From assembly GCA_958295845.1 (NCBI GenBank), contig OY282376.1, positions 2,059,022 through 2,123,021 on the forward strand: 64,000 nt of DNA, given 5' to 3'. Of the stretch, positions 54,526-63,858 are shown piece by piece. Below the pieces are notes generated by a model that saw nothing but the letters and a program-made list of their open reading frames with translations, was not told the origin of the DNA and searched no databases. The translations under genes and the position numbers were made by a program. Each line of letters starts with the position of its first letter. Position 1 is the stretch's first letter. This stretch comes from Caldilineaceae bacterium (GTDB lineage: Bacteria; Chloroflexota; Anaerolineae; Caldilineales; Caldilineaceae).

Positions 54526-57500
54526 ATGAAAAGATCTGTCGGCCTCCTTCTGTTGGCCATTTCAATCTTGATTGCATCGGCATGTGAATCAGCCTCGCAA
54601 AACGGCCAAGCGGCCGAAATACCAGTCCCGATAGCCAACCTCACTCTCTCAGTTTCTCCCGCATCGACCTGGGTGGCTTCCCCCTTTGGGCCACAACCAC
54701 TGGGAGAAAACGTCGCCCTAAGGGGATACGCAACCGCCTCAACCAGAGACGCTGCCGGCCTTCTGGCTGTCGATGCCGCGACTGCCCATCTGGCAATTGA
54801 CGGCGACTCCTCCTCAGTGTGGAGCTCACAGCAGCCCGCCCCGCAATGGTTCTCCGTCGTTCTTGACGATCTCTACCTGGTAAACCGAATACAGATGGCG
54901 GTAACACAGTCGCCCGCAGGCCCAACGTCACACCAGATCTGGCTGGGAAACGGTTCCGGCAGCCGTACACTCTTCACCAGGCTCTCCAATGTCCCGACAG
55001 AAGATGGTCAGATTCTTAACGTGGAACTAAACCCCCCTCAGGTGGTTGACGAGGTCTTCATACTTACACTTGACAGCCCCAGTTGGGTAGCATGGCGCGA
55101 AATTAGCGTGTACGGGTTACCTGTAACAGAGTCGCCTGCCACGCACAGCACGCCTCGGCTGACTCTCCAACCCATCGCATCCGGCCTGAGTATGCCGGTC
55201 CAGGTTACCCATGCCAACGATCAGAGTGGGCGCCTCTTCGTAGCTGAGAAAGAAGGACGCATTCGCGTCCTGAAGAATGGCACTCCCCTTGACACCCCCT
55301 TCTTGGACATCTCCGAACGGGTCCGCTGCTGTGTGCACCGCGGCCTGATCGACATCGCCTTCCCGCCCTCATCCGTCGCCCCGGGGCACGTCTACGTAAG
55401 CTATACAAATGCCGAAGGCCATACCGTTGTCAGCCGCTTCCACACCACAGTGGACTCCGACCGAGCCGACCCCGATAGTGAAGAGATTTTGCTGACCATC
55501 GAGCAGCCAGCCGAACACCACAACGGCGGCCACATGGCATTTGGTCCCCGAGACGGTTACCTCTATATATCCAGTGGGGATGGAGGCTCGTTCAGCTATC
55601 CCGAGAATCCGGCACTCGACCGCGACACGCTACTCAGCAAGCTCTTGCGCATCGATGTCGAATCGGGCGTAAGGCCATATCGCATTCCGGAAAGCAATCC
55701 ATTCGCGCACGAAAACGGCTACCGCGGCGAAATCTGGGCACTTGGCCTGCGCAACCCCGGCAATTTCGCCTTCGACGGCGAAACAGGAGATCTCTTTATC
55801 CCCGACTCGGGGCACCGGCGTCGCGAAGAAATAAACTTCCAACCAGCATCAAGCGCCGGGGGCGAAGACTATGGCTGGTTCAGAATGGAGGCGAACCTCT
55901 GCTTCGACAACTTTGTCGTGCCATGCACCGCCGATTCCCTGACCCTTCCCGTCGCCGAATATGACCACTCGCAGGGATGCGCCCTCACCGGCGGCGCCGT
56001 CTTTCGCGGACCCGGGTCCCCCGCCTTGCAGGGGCTCTTCCTCTATTCCGACTTCTGCAGCGGCCGCATCTGGGCGCTGAAACGCCCGGATTCCCCGCAT
56101 GAATTGGGATGGAAGAGCACGCTACTGTTGAACACGCCCCTCTCCATCAGTAGCATAGGTCAGGACGGAGTCGGCAACCTCTATGCCACCAGCTTCGACG
56201 ATGGGGTCCTCTATCGGCTGACCGAAAGGTCCGACATCTCGCCCAACGGCAAAGACGCCCGCGCAAACGTCGCCCTTCGGGGGTCGGCTCTGGCATCCGC
56301 CCACAACGAGTCTATCTCTCTGGCAATCGACGGTGATCCCGCCACCGCCTGGGAAGCTGATCTGCCCCCGCCCCTATGGTTCTCAGTCCGCCTCGACGAC
56401 CTATACCTGATCGATCAGGTAGAACTGGTCTTTCCCCAAGACGCCCACGCGCCGGCAACGCTCGAACTCTGGCTGGGCAACGCATCAGGGACCCGCACAC
56501 GCTACAAGCGCCTTGAGGATGTCCGGCCCAATAGCCAGCGCTTACTGACTATCCCGATCGACCCCCCGCAAGTTGCCAATGAACTGATGCTGCTCTCTCT
56601 GCAGGGCCAGGATGCCATTGCCTGGCATGAAGTCAGAGTCTTTGGCACGTCTGCTGACTCCATGCCAACGGAAAGCGCCCTGCCACGGGTGCGCCTGGAG
56701 CAGACCGTGTCCGGACTGGATCTCCCGGTCCTGATTTCGCACGCGGGCGACGGCAGAGGTCGTATCTTCGTAGCAGAGCAGAGAGGAAAGATCCGGATCT
56801 TGAAGGATGGTCGCCTACTTGAGACTCCCTTTCTTGACATTTCGGATTACGTATCCTGTTGCGGAGAACAAGGACTCTTCGGCCTCGCCTTTCCGCCATC
56901 CTATGCTGAAAACCAGCACTTCTATGCCAGCTACTCAAACCTTGACGGCGATACCATAGTCAGCCGCTTCAGCACTTCAGCCGACCCGGACAGGGCAGAC
57001 CGTGAAACCGAGGAAGTCCTACTGAAAATCCTCCAACCCGATAAGGTCCACAACGGCGGCCACCTAGCCTTTGGCCCCAGGGACGGCTACCTGTACATAG
57101 GCAGCGGGGACGGCGGCACCTTCCGCGATCCAGAAAACATGGCCCAGAGACCGAACACATTACTCGGGAAAATCCTACGAATCGACGTGGAATCCGGCGT
57201 CGGCCCCTACGTTGTCCCGCCCGACAACCCCTTCACCAATGTTGAAGGCTTCCGCCAGGAGATCTGGGCCCTGGGCCTGCGCAATCCGTGGGGCTTTGCA
57301 TTCGATCCGGAAACCGGAGATCTCTTCATCCCCGATGTGGGAGGCAGCCTGCGCGAAGAGGTGAACTATCAGCCAGAAAATGGCGCTGCCGGAAGTAACT
57401 TTGGCTGGGCGGTCATGGAGGGAAACGTCTGCTTCGATCACGACTTCCTCGTCTGCAACGCCCAAGGTCTCACCTCCCCCGTCGCCGAATACGACCATGC

Positions 57501-57774
57501 ACACGGTTGCGCTGTTGTCGGAGGTGCAGTCTACACGGGGACCGCCATCCCCGCCTTGAATGGCCTCTTTCTCTTCGCCGACTTCTGCCGCGGTGACATC
57601 TGGGGCCTCCAACGTACAGCCGACGCCCCGAATGGCCTATCCAATATAAGGTTCCAGACCGACCTCCTCACTAACGCCGGCTTCCCCATCAGTAGCCTCG
57701 GCTCAGACGAAGAAGGCAACGTATACGCCGCCGGCTACCAGGATGGTACAATCTATATGATCACTTCGCGATAG
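54526..57774 (+). CDS. Double-module discoidin-like + PQQ-type dehydrogenase lipoprotein (modules 3 and 4)
   Basis: This 1082-residue protein contains two complete discoidin + GSDH modules in one chain, about 45-565 and 580-1082. The lipobox IASACE is near residue 20. Module 3 has HHNGGHMAFGP and ALGLRNPGNFAFD; the usual Trp-Gly of RNPWGF is Gly-Asn here, the one clear departure among the six copies. Module 4 has VHNGGHLAFGP and RNPWGFAFD. Both keep the CC pair. The layout shows in-frame fusion after tandem duplication. Both modules should lie outside the membrane. Confidence 0.9.
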   Translation: MKRSVGLLLLAISILIASACESASQNGQAAEIPVPIANLTLSVSPASTWVASPFGPQPLGENVALRGYATASTRDAAGLLAVDAATAHLAIDGDSSSVWSSQQPAPQWFSVVLDDLYLVNRIQMAVTQSPAGPTSHQIWLGNGSGSRTLFTRLSNVPTEDGQILNVELNPPQVVDEVFILTLDSPSWVAWREISVYGLPVTESPATHSTPRLTLQPIASGLSMPVQVTHANDQSGRLFVAEKEGRIRVLKNGTPLDTPFLDISERVRCCVHRGLIDIAFPPSSVAPGHVYVSYTNAEGHTVVSRFHTTVDSDRADPDSEEILLTIEQPAEHHNGGHMAFGPRDGYLYISSGDGGSFSYPENPALDRDTLLSKLLRIDVESGVRPYRIPESNPFAHENGYRGEIWALGLRNPGNFAFDGETGDLFIPDSGHRRREEINFQPASSAGGEDYGWFRMEANLCFDNFVVPCTADSLTLPVAEYDHSQGCALTGGAVFRGPGSPALQGLFLYSDFCSGRIWALKRPDSPHELGWKSTLLLNTPLSISSIGQDGVGNLYATSFDDGVLYRLTERSDISPNGKDARANVALRGSALASAHNESISLAIDGDPATAWEADLPPPLWFSVRLDDLYLIDQVELVFPQDAHAPATLELWLGNASGTRTRYKRLEDVRPNSQRLLTIPIDPPQVANELMLLSLQGQDAIAWHEVRVFGTSADSMPTESALPRVRLEQTVSGLDLPVLISHAGDGRGRIFVAEQRGKIRILKDGRLLETPFLDISDYVSCCGEQGLFGLAFPPSYAENQHFYASYSNLDGDTIVSRFSTSADPDRADRETEEVLLKILQPDKVHNGGHLAFGPRDGYLYIGSGDGGTFRDPENMAQRPNTLLGKILRIDVESGVGPYVVPPDNPFTNVEGFRQEIWALGLRNPWGFAFDPETGDLFIPDVGGSLREEVNYQPENGAAGSNFGWAVMEGNVCFDHDFLVCNAQGLTSPVAEYDHAHGCAVVGGAVYTGTAIPALNGLFLFADFCRGDIWGLQRTADAPNGLSNIRFQTDLLTNAGFPISSLGSDEEGNVYAAGYQDGTIYMITSR

Positions 57775-57878
57775 TCCGTCGACCTGCCCGTCCGGCCCAC
57801 TTGCCTAATGGATTCCCAATCATTGAATCGCGTTCAGCCAAGCCATCCCACCTTCACAACAAACGCCGCTACCATCAT

Positions 57879-59630
57879 ATGAGCCCCCTAATGAGAAAGG
57901 CCTTCGCGTTAACTGGCCTGCTACTAATCCTGATACTCTCGTCCTCCTGTTCAGCCCGGTCTGAGCCCGAACGTCCGACCGCGGGCGAAACTGCGACCCA
58001 GCAGCCCACGAAACCAGCAACCCCCACAGCGGTCTCTACGCCAACGCCCACACGAGCCCCGGCTCCCACAAACACACCAGTACCGGCAACATCGAGTCCG
58101 AATGTCGCCCTACAGGGTACAGTACGCGTCTCTTCAGGCGAAGACTCAGTCCAAAATGCCATCGATGGCGATCCCGAAACGGTCTGGAGTGCCCAGAACC
58201 ATCCCGCACAGTGGATTGCTGTTTCCCTCAATGACCTATACCTTGCCGAACGCATTGAGTTGGTTGTTGCGCAGGCCCCCGCCGGGCCAACGACCCATGT
58301 CCTCTGGCTGGACAACGGCTCGGGTGTGCGCACGCGGTTCAAACAGCTCACTGACATCCATACCGAAGATGGGCAGACGATTGTAATTGCATTCAATCCC
58401 CCGCGACCCATTAAGGAAGTCCTTGTTCAAACGCTGGTCAGCCCTAGTTGGGTAGCGTGGCGAGAAATAAGAGTCCTTGGATTACCACTATCTCCTGAAG
58501 ACGAGAGCGCAACTGTGGAGCCGTTGCGCCTCCACAAAGTCCTGGACCAACTTGTGCTTCCCGTACAAATCACCCATGCCGGCGACGGAAGTGGTCGGAT
58601 CTTTGTGGTGGAGCAACAGGGCCGCATCACTATCGTCAAGAACGGGGTGGCAAACGAAGCCCTCTTCCTTGATATCACAGATCGAGTAAACTGTTGCGAG
58701 GAGCGGGGACTATTCAATATCGCATTTCCTCCCAGCCTTCCCGCCAGCAATCACTTCTATCTGAGCTATTCGAACAGCAATGACGACACCGTAATCAGCC
58801 GCTTCGCAACCACCGATGACCCAGACGTCGCCGATCCCGACAGTGAGGAAATCCTCCTCACCGTCCCGCAACCCCACCATGTCCATAACGGAGGCCGCCT
58901 TGCTTTTGGCCCCCGCGACGGATACCTGTACGTCGGTTTGGGCGACGGTGGAAGTGACGACCGCCCTGCCCACTACTCACAAGACCCATCTCTTCTGCTT
59001 GGAAAGATTCTACGCATCGATGTGGAGTCAGGAGTCCAAACCTACGACGTCCCTGCCAGCAATCCGTTCGTCGCTGAAGAAGGCTTTCGCCCCGAAATCT
59101 GGGCACTCGGATTTAGAAACCCCTGGGGTTTCGCGTTCGATGACCTGACCGGGGAACTATACATCCCCGATACAGGGCACAATGATCGCGAAGAACTTAA
59201 CGTCCAACCGGCGTCCAGCAGAGGGGGCGAAAACTATGGATGGCCCACAATCGAGGGCACCCGCTGTCCCAGGTTTGAGGACCTGCCGGTGCCCTGTAGC
59301 CAAGCCGGAATTTTCGTCCTTCCCGTTGCCGAGTACGATCACACGCGTGGTTGCGCCATTGTGGGCGGTGTCGTCTACCGCGGCAGCCAGCTGCCCTACC
59401 TGGAAGGCCATTTCCTCTTCGCCGACTTCTGCCGCGGCGACATCTGGAGCCTTAGCAAACCGGAATCAACCGCGAATCCCGGCTCAAATCAGACGAACCT
59501 GGATGCCTGGCAGAGCGAGATGGTCTTGAAAGCCGCTCTACCGATCAGCAGCCTCGGAGAAGATGAAGAGGGCAATCTCTATGTTACCGTCTATCAAACT
59601 GGCGAAGTCTACTTGATCACCGAAAAGTAA
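57879..59630 (+). CDS. Discoidin-like + PQQ-type glucose/sorbosone dehydrogenase lipoprotein, module 5
   Basis: A 583-residue paralogue. The N-terminal signal ends in LSSSCS, followed by a Thr/Pro-rich spacer. The discoidin-like domain (about 90-215; AIDGDPETVWSA, PSWVAWREIRVLG) and GSDH propeller (about 235-583; HNGGRLAFGP, ALGFRNPWGFAFD, GGENYGWP) are complete. The ATG at 57879 was chosen over a TTG at 57801 because the signal peptide starts there; MRKAF at 57891 is also possible. It resembles module 6 most closely (TIEGTRCP, shared HNGGR). Confidence 0.88.
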   Translation: MSPLMRKAFALTGLLLILILSSSCSARSEPERPTAGETATQQPTKPATPTAVSTPTPTRAPAPTNTPVPATSSPNVALQGTVRVSSGEDSVQNAIDGDPETVWSAQNHPAQWIAVSLNDLYLAERIELVVAQAPAGPTTHVLWLDNGSGVRTRFKQLTDIHTEDGQTIVIAFNPPRPIKEVLVQTLVSPSWVAWREIRVLGLPLSPEDESATVEPLRLHKVLDQLVLPVQITHAGDGSGRIFVVEQQGRITIVKNGVANEALFLDITDRVNCCEERGLFNIAFPPSLPASNHFYLSYSNSNDDTVISRFATTDDPDVADPDSEEILLTVPQPHHVHNGGRLAFGPRDGYLYVGLGDGGSDDRPAHYSQDPSLLLGKILRIDVESGVQTYDVPASNPFVAEEGFRPEIWALGFRNPWGFAFDDLTGELYIPDTGHNDREELNVQPASSRGGENYGWPTIEGTRCPRFEDLPVPCSQAGIFVLPVAEYDHTRGCAIVGGVVYRGSQLPYLEGHFLFADFCRGDIWSLSKPESTANPGSNQTNLDAWQSEMVLKAALPISSLGEDEEGNLYVTVYQTGEVYLITEK

Positions 59631-59748
59631 ACCGTTGAAATGTTGGTCTCCCTTCGTTGGGATGAGTTGGCAACGTGACTCGAAGAAAAAGTTACGCCCG
59701 AACGACGCTTACCGGATCAATCAGCCAAGGCCTCAGGATGCTCCACCA

Positions 59749-61476
59749 ATGAGATACGCCTACCTGCTCGCCGCAGCGCTCCTAAGCCTTACAGTCCTTG
59801 CCGCTTGTGAGTTGCAACCCGTGCCAGAACTGCCCTCCGCGGAGGCCCATGCTACCCAATCGCCAAGGGCCGTTGCCACCACAACAATCACACCGCAAGC
59901 CGAGCCGGAGCCCGTACCGACAGCGGCGCCTCCCCCGCAAAGCCGAAACGTCGCCCGCACGGGAGAGTGGCGCTCTTCTGAAGGCGAAGAAACGGCTCAC
60001 TTAGCCTTCGATGGCGACACCGACACCAACTGGAACGCAAAAAACCTCGCAGCACAATGGATCGCCGTCACTCTCGACACACTCTACCTCGTGGATAGCA
60101 TTGAGCTTGTGGTGGCCCAGGCCCCAGCCGGCCCGACCTCGCACGTCCTCTGGCTCGGAAATGGATCCGGCGTGCGTACGTTATACAAGAGACTTACCGA
60201 CATCTACACGGAGGATGGGCAGACCCTGACGATTGAGTTGAGTCCCCCCCTCCCGGTTGATGACCTGCTAATCCAAACCCTCGAAAGCCCCAGTTGGGTG
60301 GCTTGGCGTGAGGTGAGAGTGTTCGGCTCGCCGGCCTCGGAATCTGAAGTCAGCAGCGAGACGCCACAGTTGAAATCGGAACTGATTATCGAAAACCTTG
60401 TACTACCCGTGCAAGCCACACATGCCGGCGACGGGAGCGGACGGCTCTTCATTGTGGAACAAGAGGGCCGCATTCGTATCTTCAAGAATGGAGCCGAAAA
60501 CGACCAACTCCTTATCGATATATCCAGTCAACTCACTTGCTGCGGTGAAAGGGGTCTCCTGAATATAGCCTTCTCGCCAAGCTTTCCATCCAACCGTCAG
60601 TTCTACCTGAGCTACACTAATCGCATGGGAGAATTAGTCGTCAGCCGGTTTACTGCCGCGCCCGACTTCGAGACTGCGGATCCAGCCAGCGAGGAACAGC
60701 TCTTAGCCATCAGTCAGCCTCACCACGCTCACAATGGGGGCCGAATCGCCTTTGGCCCTCTCGACGGATACTTATACATAGGTATTGGTGACGGGGGCGG
60801 TGAAGATCTTCCTCCCCATGAAAGCCAATTCCCTGACCAGCTTCTCGGCAAAATCCTCAGAATCGATGTGGAGTCCTCCCAGCGCCCTTACGCTATCCCA
60901 GCCGACAACCCGTTTGTCGATGTCGAAGGCTATCGTCCCGAAATCTGGGCCCTGGGGCTAAGGAATCCTTGGGGATTTGCCTTTGACGAAGAAACCGGAG
61001 ACCTTTACCTCCCCGACACCGGTCACAGTAGGCGTGAAGAAGTGAGTTTCATCTCTCAATCCAGCCAGGGAGGCGAAAACTTCGGTTGGCCCACCATCGA
61101 AGGCACGAGATGTCTCAAAATCTCAGACTTGCCGGTGTCTTGTCACCAGGCCGCTATCTTTGAGCTGCCGGTTGCCGAATACGAACGCACCAGCGGTTGC
61201 GCCGTAGTAGGCGGCGTCGTCTATCGTGGCAGCGAGTTCCCGCACCTGAGCGGCCGTTTCCTATTCTCCGATTTCTGCCGGGGAGACATCTGGAGCCTGC
61301 ATCAGCCCTCTTTATCCCAAGATCAACGTCCATATCCGGGCAGCCACGAGGGGTGGCGTTCCGAGCTGGTCCTGAAAGCCTTCAACATAGTCAGCAGTAT
61401 CGGAACCGACGAAGACGGAAATCTGTACTTCGTCGCCTACCAGCCTGGCGCACTCTTCAAAATCTCCCGTCGATAG
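59749..61476 (+). CDS. Discoidin-like + PQQ-type glucose/sorbosone dehydrogenase lipoprotein, module 6
   Basis: A 575-residue intact last member of the array. The N-terminal signal MRYAYLLAAALLSLTVLAAC ends in the lipobox. A Pro/Ala/Thr spacer precedes the discoidin-like domain (about 75-200; AFDGDTDTNWNA) and the GSDH propeller (about 225-575; AHNGGRIAFGP, ALGLRNPWGFAFDEE). The ATG at 59749 has AGGA 10 bases upstream and fits the signal peptide; an upstream frame start at 59635 would bury it. A sulfatase gene begins about 215 bases downstream. Confidence 0.88.
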   Translation: MRYAYLLAAALLSLTVLAACELQPVPELPSAEAHATQSPRAVATTTITPQAEPEPVPTAAPPPQSRNVARTGEWRSSEGEETAHLAFDGDTDTNWNAKNLAAQWIAVTLDTLYLVDSIELVVAQAPAGPTSHVLWLGNGSGVRTLYKRLTDIYTEDGQTLTIELSPPLPVDDLLIQTLESPSWVAWREVRVFGSPASESEVSSETPQLKSELIIENLVLPVQATHAGDGSGRLFIVEQEGRIRIFKNGAENDQLLIDISSQLTCCGERGLLNIAFSPSFPSNRQFYLSYTNRMGELVVSRFTAAPDFETADPASEEQLLAISQPHHAHNGGRIAFGPLDGYLYIGIGDGGGEDLPPHESQFPDQLLGKILRIDVESSQRPYAIPADNPFVDVEGYRPEIWALGLRNPWGFAFDEETGDLYLPDTGHSRREEVSFISQSSQGGENFGWPTIEGTRCLKISDLPVSCHQAAIFELPVAEYERTSGCAVVGGVVYRGSEFPHLSGRFLFSDFCRGDIWSLHQPSLSQDQRPYPGSHEGWRSELVLKAFNIVSSIGTDEDGNLYFVAYQPGALFKISRR

Positions 61477-61693
61477 ACGAACGGGAGAAGTGTAGTCTCC
61501 CTATAGCGCCGCGCTCGTACACAACTCAAATCGCCAATCTCGGATACCCGCCTCCTAACCGACGTTGCTCTCGCCGATGCTGTCAGCGACCGTCGAATTA
61601 TCGACATACCAAACAAGAGAATATGGCATCAGTTTCCCACTGGCCCAGCCGTAACAGTAGAAATTAGAGGGAACGACCAACGGAGGAAGTTCT

Positions 61694-63220
61694 ATGACTC
61701 AAGTGAACCGTCCCAACATCCTCTGGTTCTGCACCGATCAGCAACGATTCGACACAATTCACGCACTGGGCAATCCCCACATCAGCACCCCAAATCTGGA
61801 TCGCCTCGTCGCCGAAGGCGTCGCCTTCACCCATGCCTTCTGCCAGAGCCCAATCTGCACACCGAGCCGGGCCAGTTTCCTCACCGGCCGCTATCCTGCC
61901 AACGTGCGCGGCTGCATGAACGGTAACGAAGAATGGGGCGAGGGCGCGCCTCTCGTCACAGCCCTGCTGGCCGAGAGCGGCTACGACTGCGGACTCAGCG
62001 GCAAGTTCCACCTTGCCGGCGCACACGGCCGCGAAGAGCCCCGCCCTAAAGATGACGGCTATAGAGTCTTCCACTGGAGCCACGATCCAGAAGACCGCTA
62101 CCCCTCCGGACACGCCTACGCCGACTGGCTGGCCGCGCAAGGCTACTCACTCAGAGATCTTAGGGAAGACCCAGCCTCGATTCCCCCGGATCTGCACCAG
62201 ACCACCTGGTGTACCGACCGTGCCATCGATTTCCTGTCCGAGAAACGGCGCAAGGGCCCCTGGCTGATGAGCGTAAACGTATTCGACCCCCATACACCCT
62301 TTGATCCACCACAGGAATACCGCGATCGCTACGATGCCTCCAAGATGCCCGCCCCACTGTTTCGCCAGTCCGACATCGCTACCCAATCGGCAATTCCCGG
62401 CGACTTCCCGAACGCATCCCGTCCCCCACAGGATTTCAATGCCCAAGACGTGCTTGCCGCCTACTACGCCATGATCGAGCTGATCGATGACAACGTGGGA
62501 CGATTGCTGGACGCGCTCGAAGAAACCGGCCAACGCCAAAACACCGTCATCATCTTCACCAGCGATCACGGCGAGATGCTCGGAGACCACGGTTTGCTTC
62601 TGAAGGGCTGTCGATTCTACGAGGGGGCGGTGCGGGTACCGCTGATCATCAGCTGGCCCGGCCAGTTCCCGTTGCAGGAAGAGCCGGTTATCCAAGATAG
62701 TCCCGACGATGACGGATCCGGCGAAGAGGAAGAAACGACCCCGGAGGAGTCCAATGCCAGCGCGTCAGACGATTCACCCGCCCCGGCCGGGTTCGTCAGT
62801 AGCGCCCTGGTGGAGCTAATCGATATCGCGCCCACGCTGCTCGAGCTGGCCGGCCTGCCCATCCCTCTCCGCATGCAGGGCCGCTCTCTTCTGCCAATCC
62901 TGCGGGGGGAACAATCGCCCAATCAACACCGCGACTTTGTCCGTTGCGAGTTCTACCGGGCTCAGAATCCCGCTGTTGTCACCCGCGCAAAATACGAGGG
63001 CAGCTACGCCACAATGTACAGGAACACCCACCACAAGATCGTCGTCTACCACGGCCACGAGCAGGGAGAACTCTACGACTTGGAGAATGACCCCGGCGAG
63101 TTCGAAAACCTCTGGAATGAACCCGACCACGCCGACCTGCGCTTCGACCTGATGCGCCGAAACTTCGATGCCTCGGCCTTCTCTGTCGACCCAGGTCCAC
63201 CGCAAACGACACCTTTTTGA
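61694..63220 (+). CDS. Sulfatase (type I, formylglycine-dependent) with acidic insert
   Basis: This 508-residue sulfatase has [13 protein letters not shown] at the N-terminus, the modifiable CTPSR motif (Cys55) and FTSDHGEMLGDHGLLLKG. There is no signal peptide. Between two core strands (about 335-375) it carries an acidic Asp/Glu/Ser-rich insert (DDDGSGEEEETTPEESNAS) not seen in the other two sulfatases. The start has GGAGG at good spacing. The partial sulfatase at the right edge begins with an almost identical N-terminus, so the two are recent duplicates. Confidence 0.93.
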   Translation: MTQVNRPNILWFCTDQQRFDTIHALGNPHISTPNLDRLVAEGVAFTHAFCQSPICTPSRASFLTGRYPANVRGCMNGNEEWGEGAPLVTALLAESGYDCGLSGKFHLAGAHGREEPRPKDDGYRVFHWSHDPEDRYPSGHAYADWLAAQGYSLRDLREDPASIPPDLHQTTWCTDRAIDFLSEKRRKGPWLMSVNVFDPHTPFDPPQEYRDRYDASKMPAPLFRQSDIATQSAIPGDFPNASRPPQDFNAQDVLAAYYAMIELIDDNVGRLLDALEETGQRQNTVIIFTSDHGEMLGDHGLLLKGCRFYEGAVRVPLIISWPGQFPLQEEPVIQDSPDDDGSGEEEETTPEESNASASDDSPAPAGFVSSALVELIDIAPTLLELAGLPIPLRMQGRSLLPILRGEQSPNQHRDFVRCEFYRAQNPAVVTRAKYEGSYATMYRNTHHKIVVYHGHEQGELYDLENDPGEFENLWNEPDHADLRFDLMRRNFDASAFSVDPGPPQTTPF

Positions 63221-63258
63221 ACAGGAGACCAAGAACGGCAGGCCATGACAACTTAGCC

Positions 63259-63790
63259 TTAGAGAGTGAGGACCTGAATTCCTAAACCGGGAGTCTGGTA
63301 GGTCAGGTCGTAGTCACCAACCCTGTGCAACGAAACCGTCGCCGATGCAAGGTTCGGCTTCCCCAAAAGAACTCTGCTGCCCGATCTCTTCCTCGAGTCC
63401 GAGTCGTTGCAATCCGTTCCAGGCCGCACTGAAGTTGGCACGCCCGCGTGGCCCTGCTGATGCCAAAAAGAACAGATTCTCAACGCCAAGCACGTGGCGT
63501 GAACCGGCCATGCGGCGAAATGTTTCCGGAAACACGCGGCGCGCCATCACATGAAGAGCCTGCTGGCAATTTGTGCCCTCCATCAGGTCGACAGAGTGGC
63601 CAACAGCCTCCTTATCCTCCCAGGCCAATCCCATGCTACCCGGTCTGGGCAACTCACTGCGAAGGATCAGCGTATCGACTGACTCCTCCGCGAACCAGTA
63701 CTTTGAGTCTAGCCCGATGCGCAGATTCGCCTCTCGCCAAGAGACACAGGAGGAAACCGCGATCCTGTCCCATCCATCGGGTTGACGCGC
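63259..63790 (-). pseudogene. Possible decayed coding sequence, unrecognised
   Basis: On the minus strand an open stretch from about 63790 reads as plausible protein (YWFAEESVDTLILRSELPRP then MGLAWEDKEAVGHSVDLMEG). It ends at 63314, while the adjacent frame continues with LGKPNLASATVSLHRVGDYD to a stop near 63259. The frame switch near 63360-63380 and the missing start suggest a broken 3' gene fragment. I do not recognise the family, and it could be chance. It fills most of the gap between the two tandem sulfatases. Confidence 0.3.
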
Positions 63791-63858
63791 TCTAACTTGG
63801 ATTTCCCCAATAAAGGGATCATTTCAGAAAAGGAACTACGAACGAAGGAGGCCCTACC

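Noticed and set aside
50820..61476. Array as a CRISPR-like or mobile repeat
   Set aside because: The repeats are whole protein modules about 1.7 kb long with divergent DNA; no short direct repeats with spacers are seen anywhere in the window.
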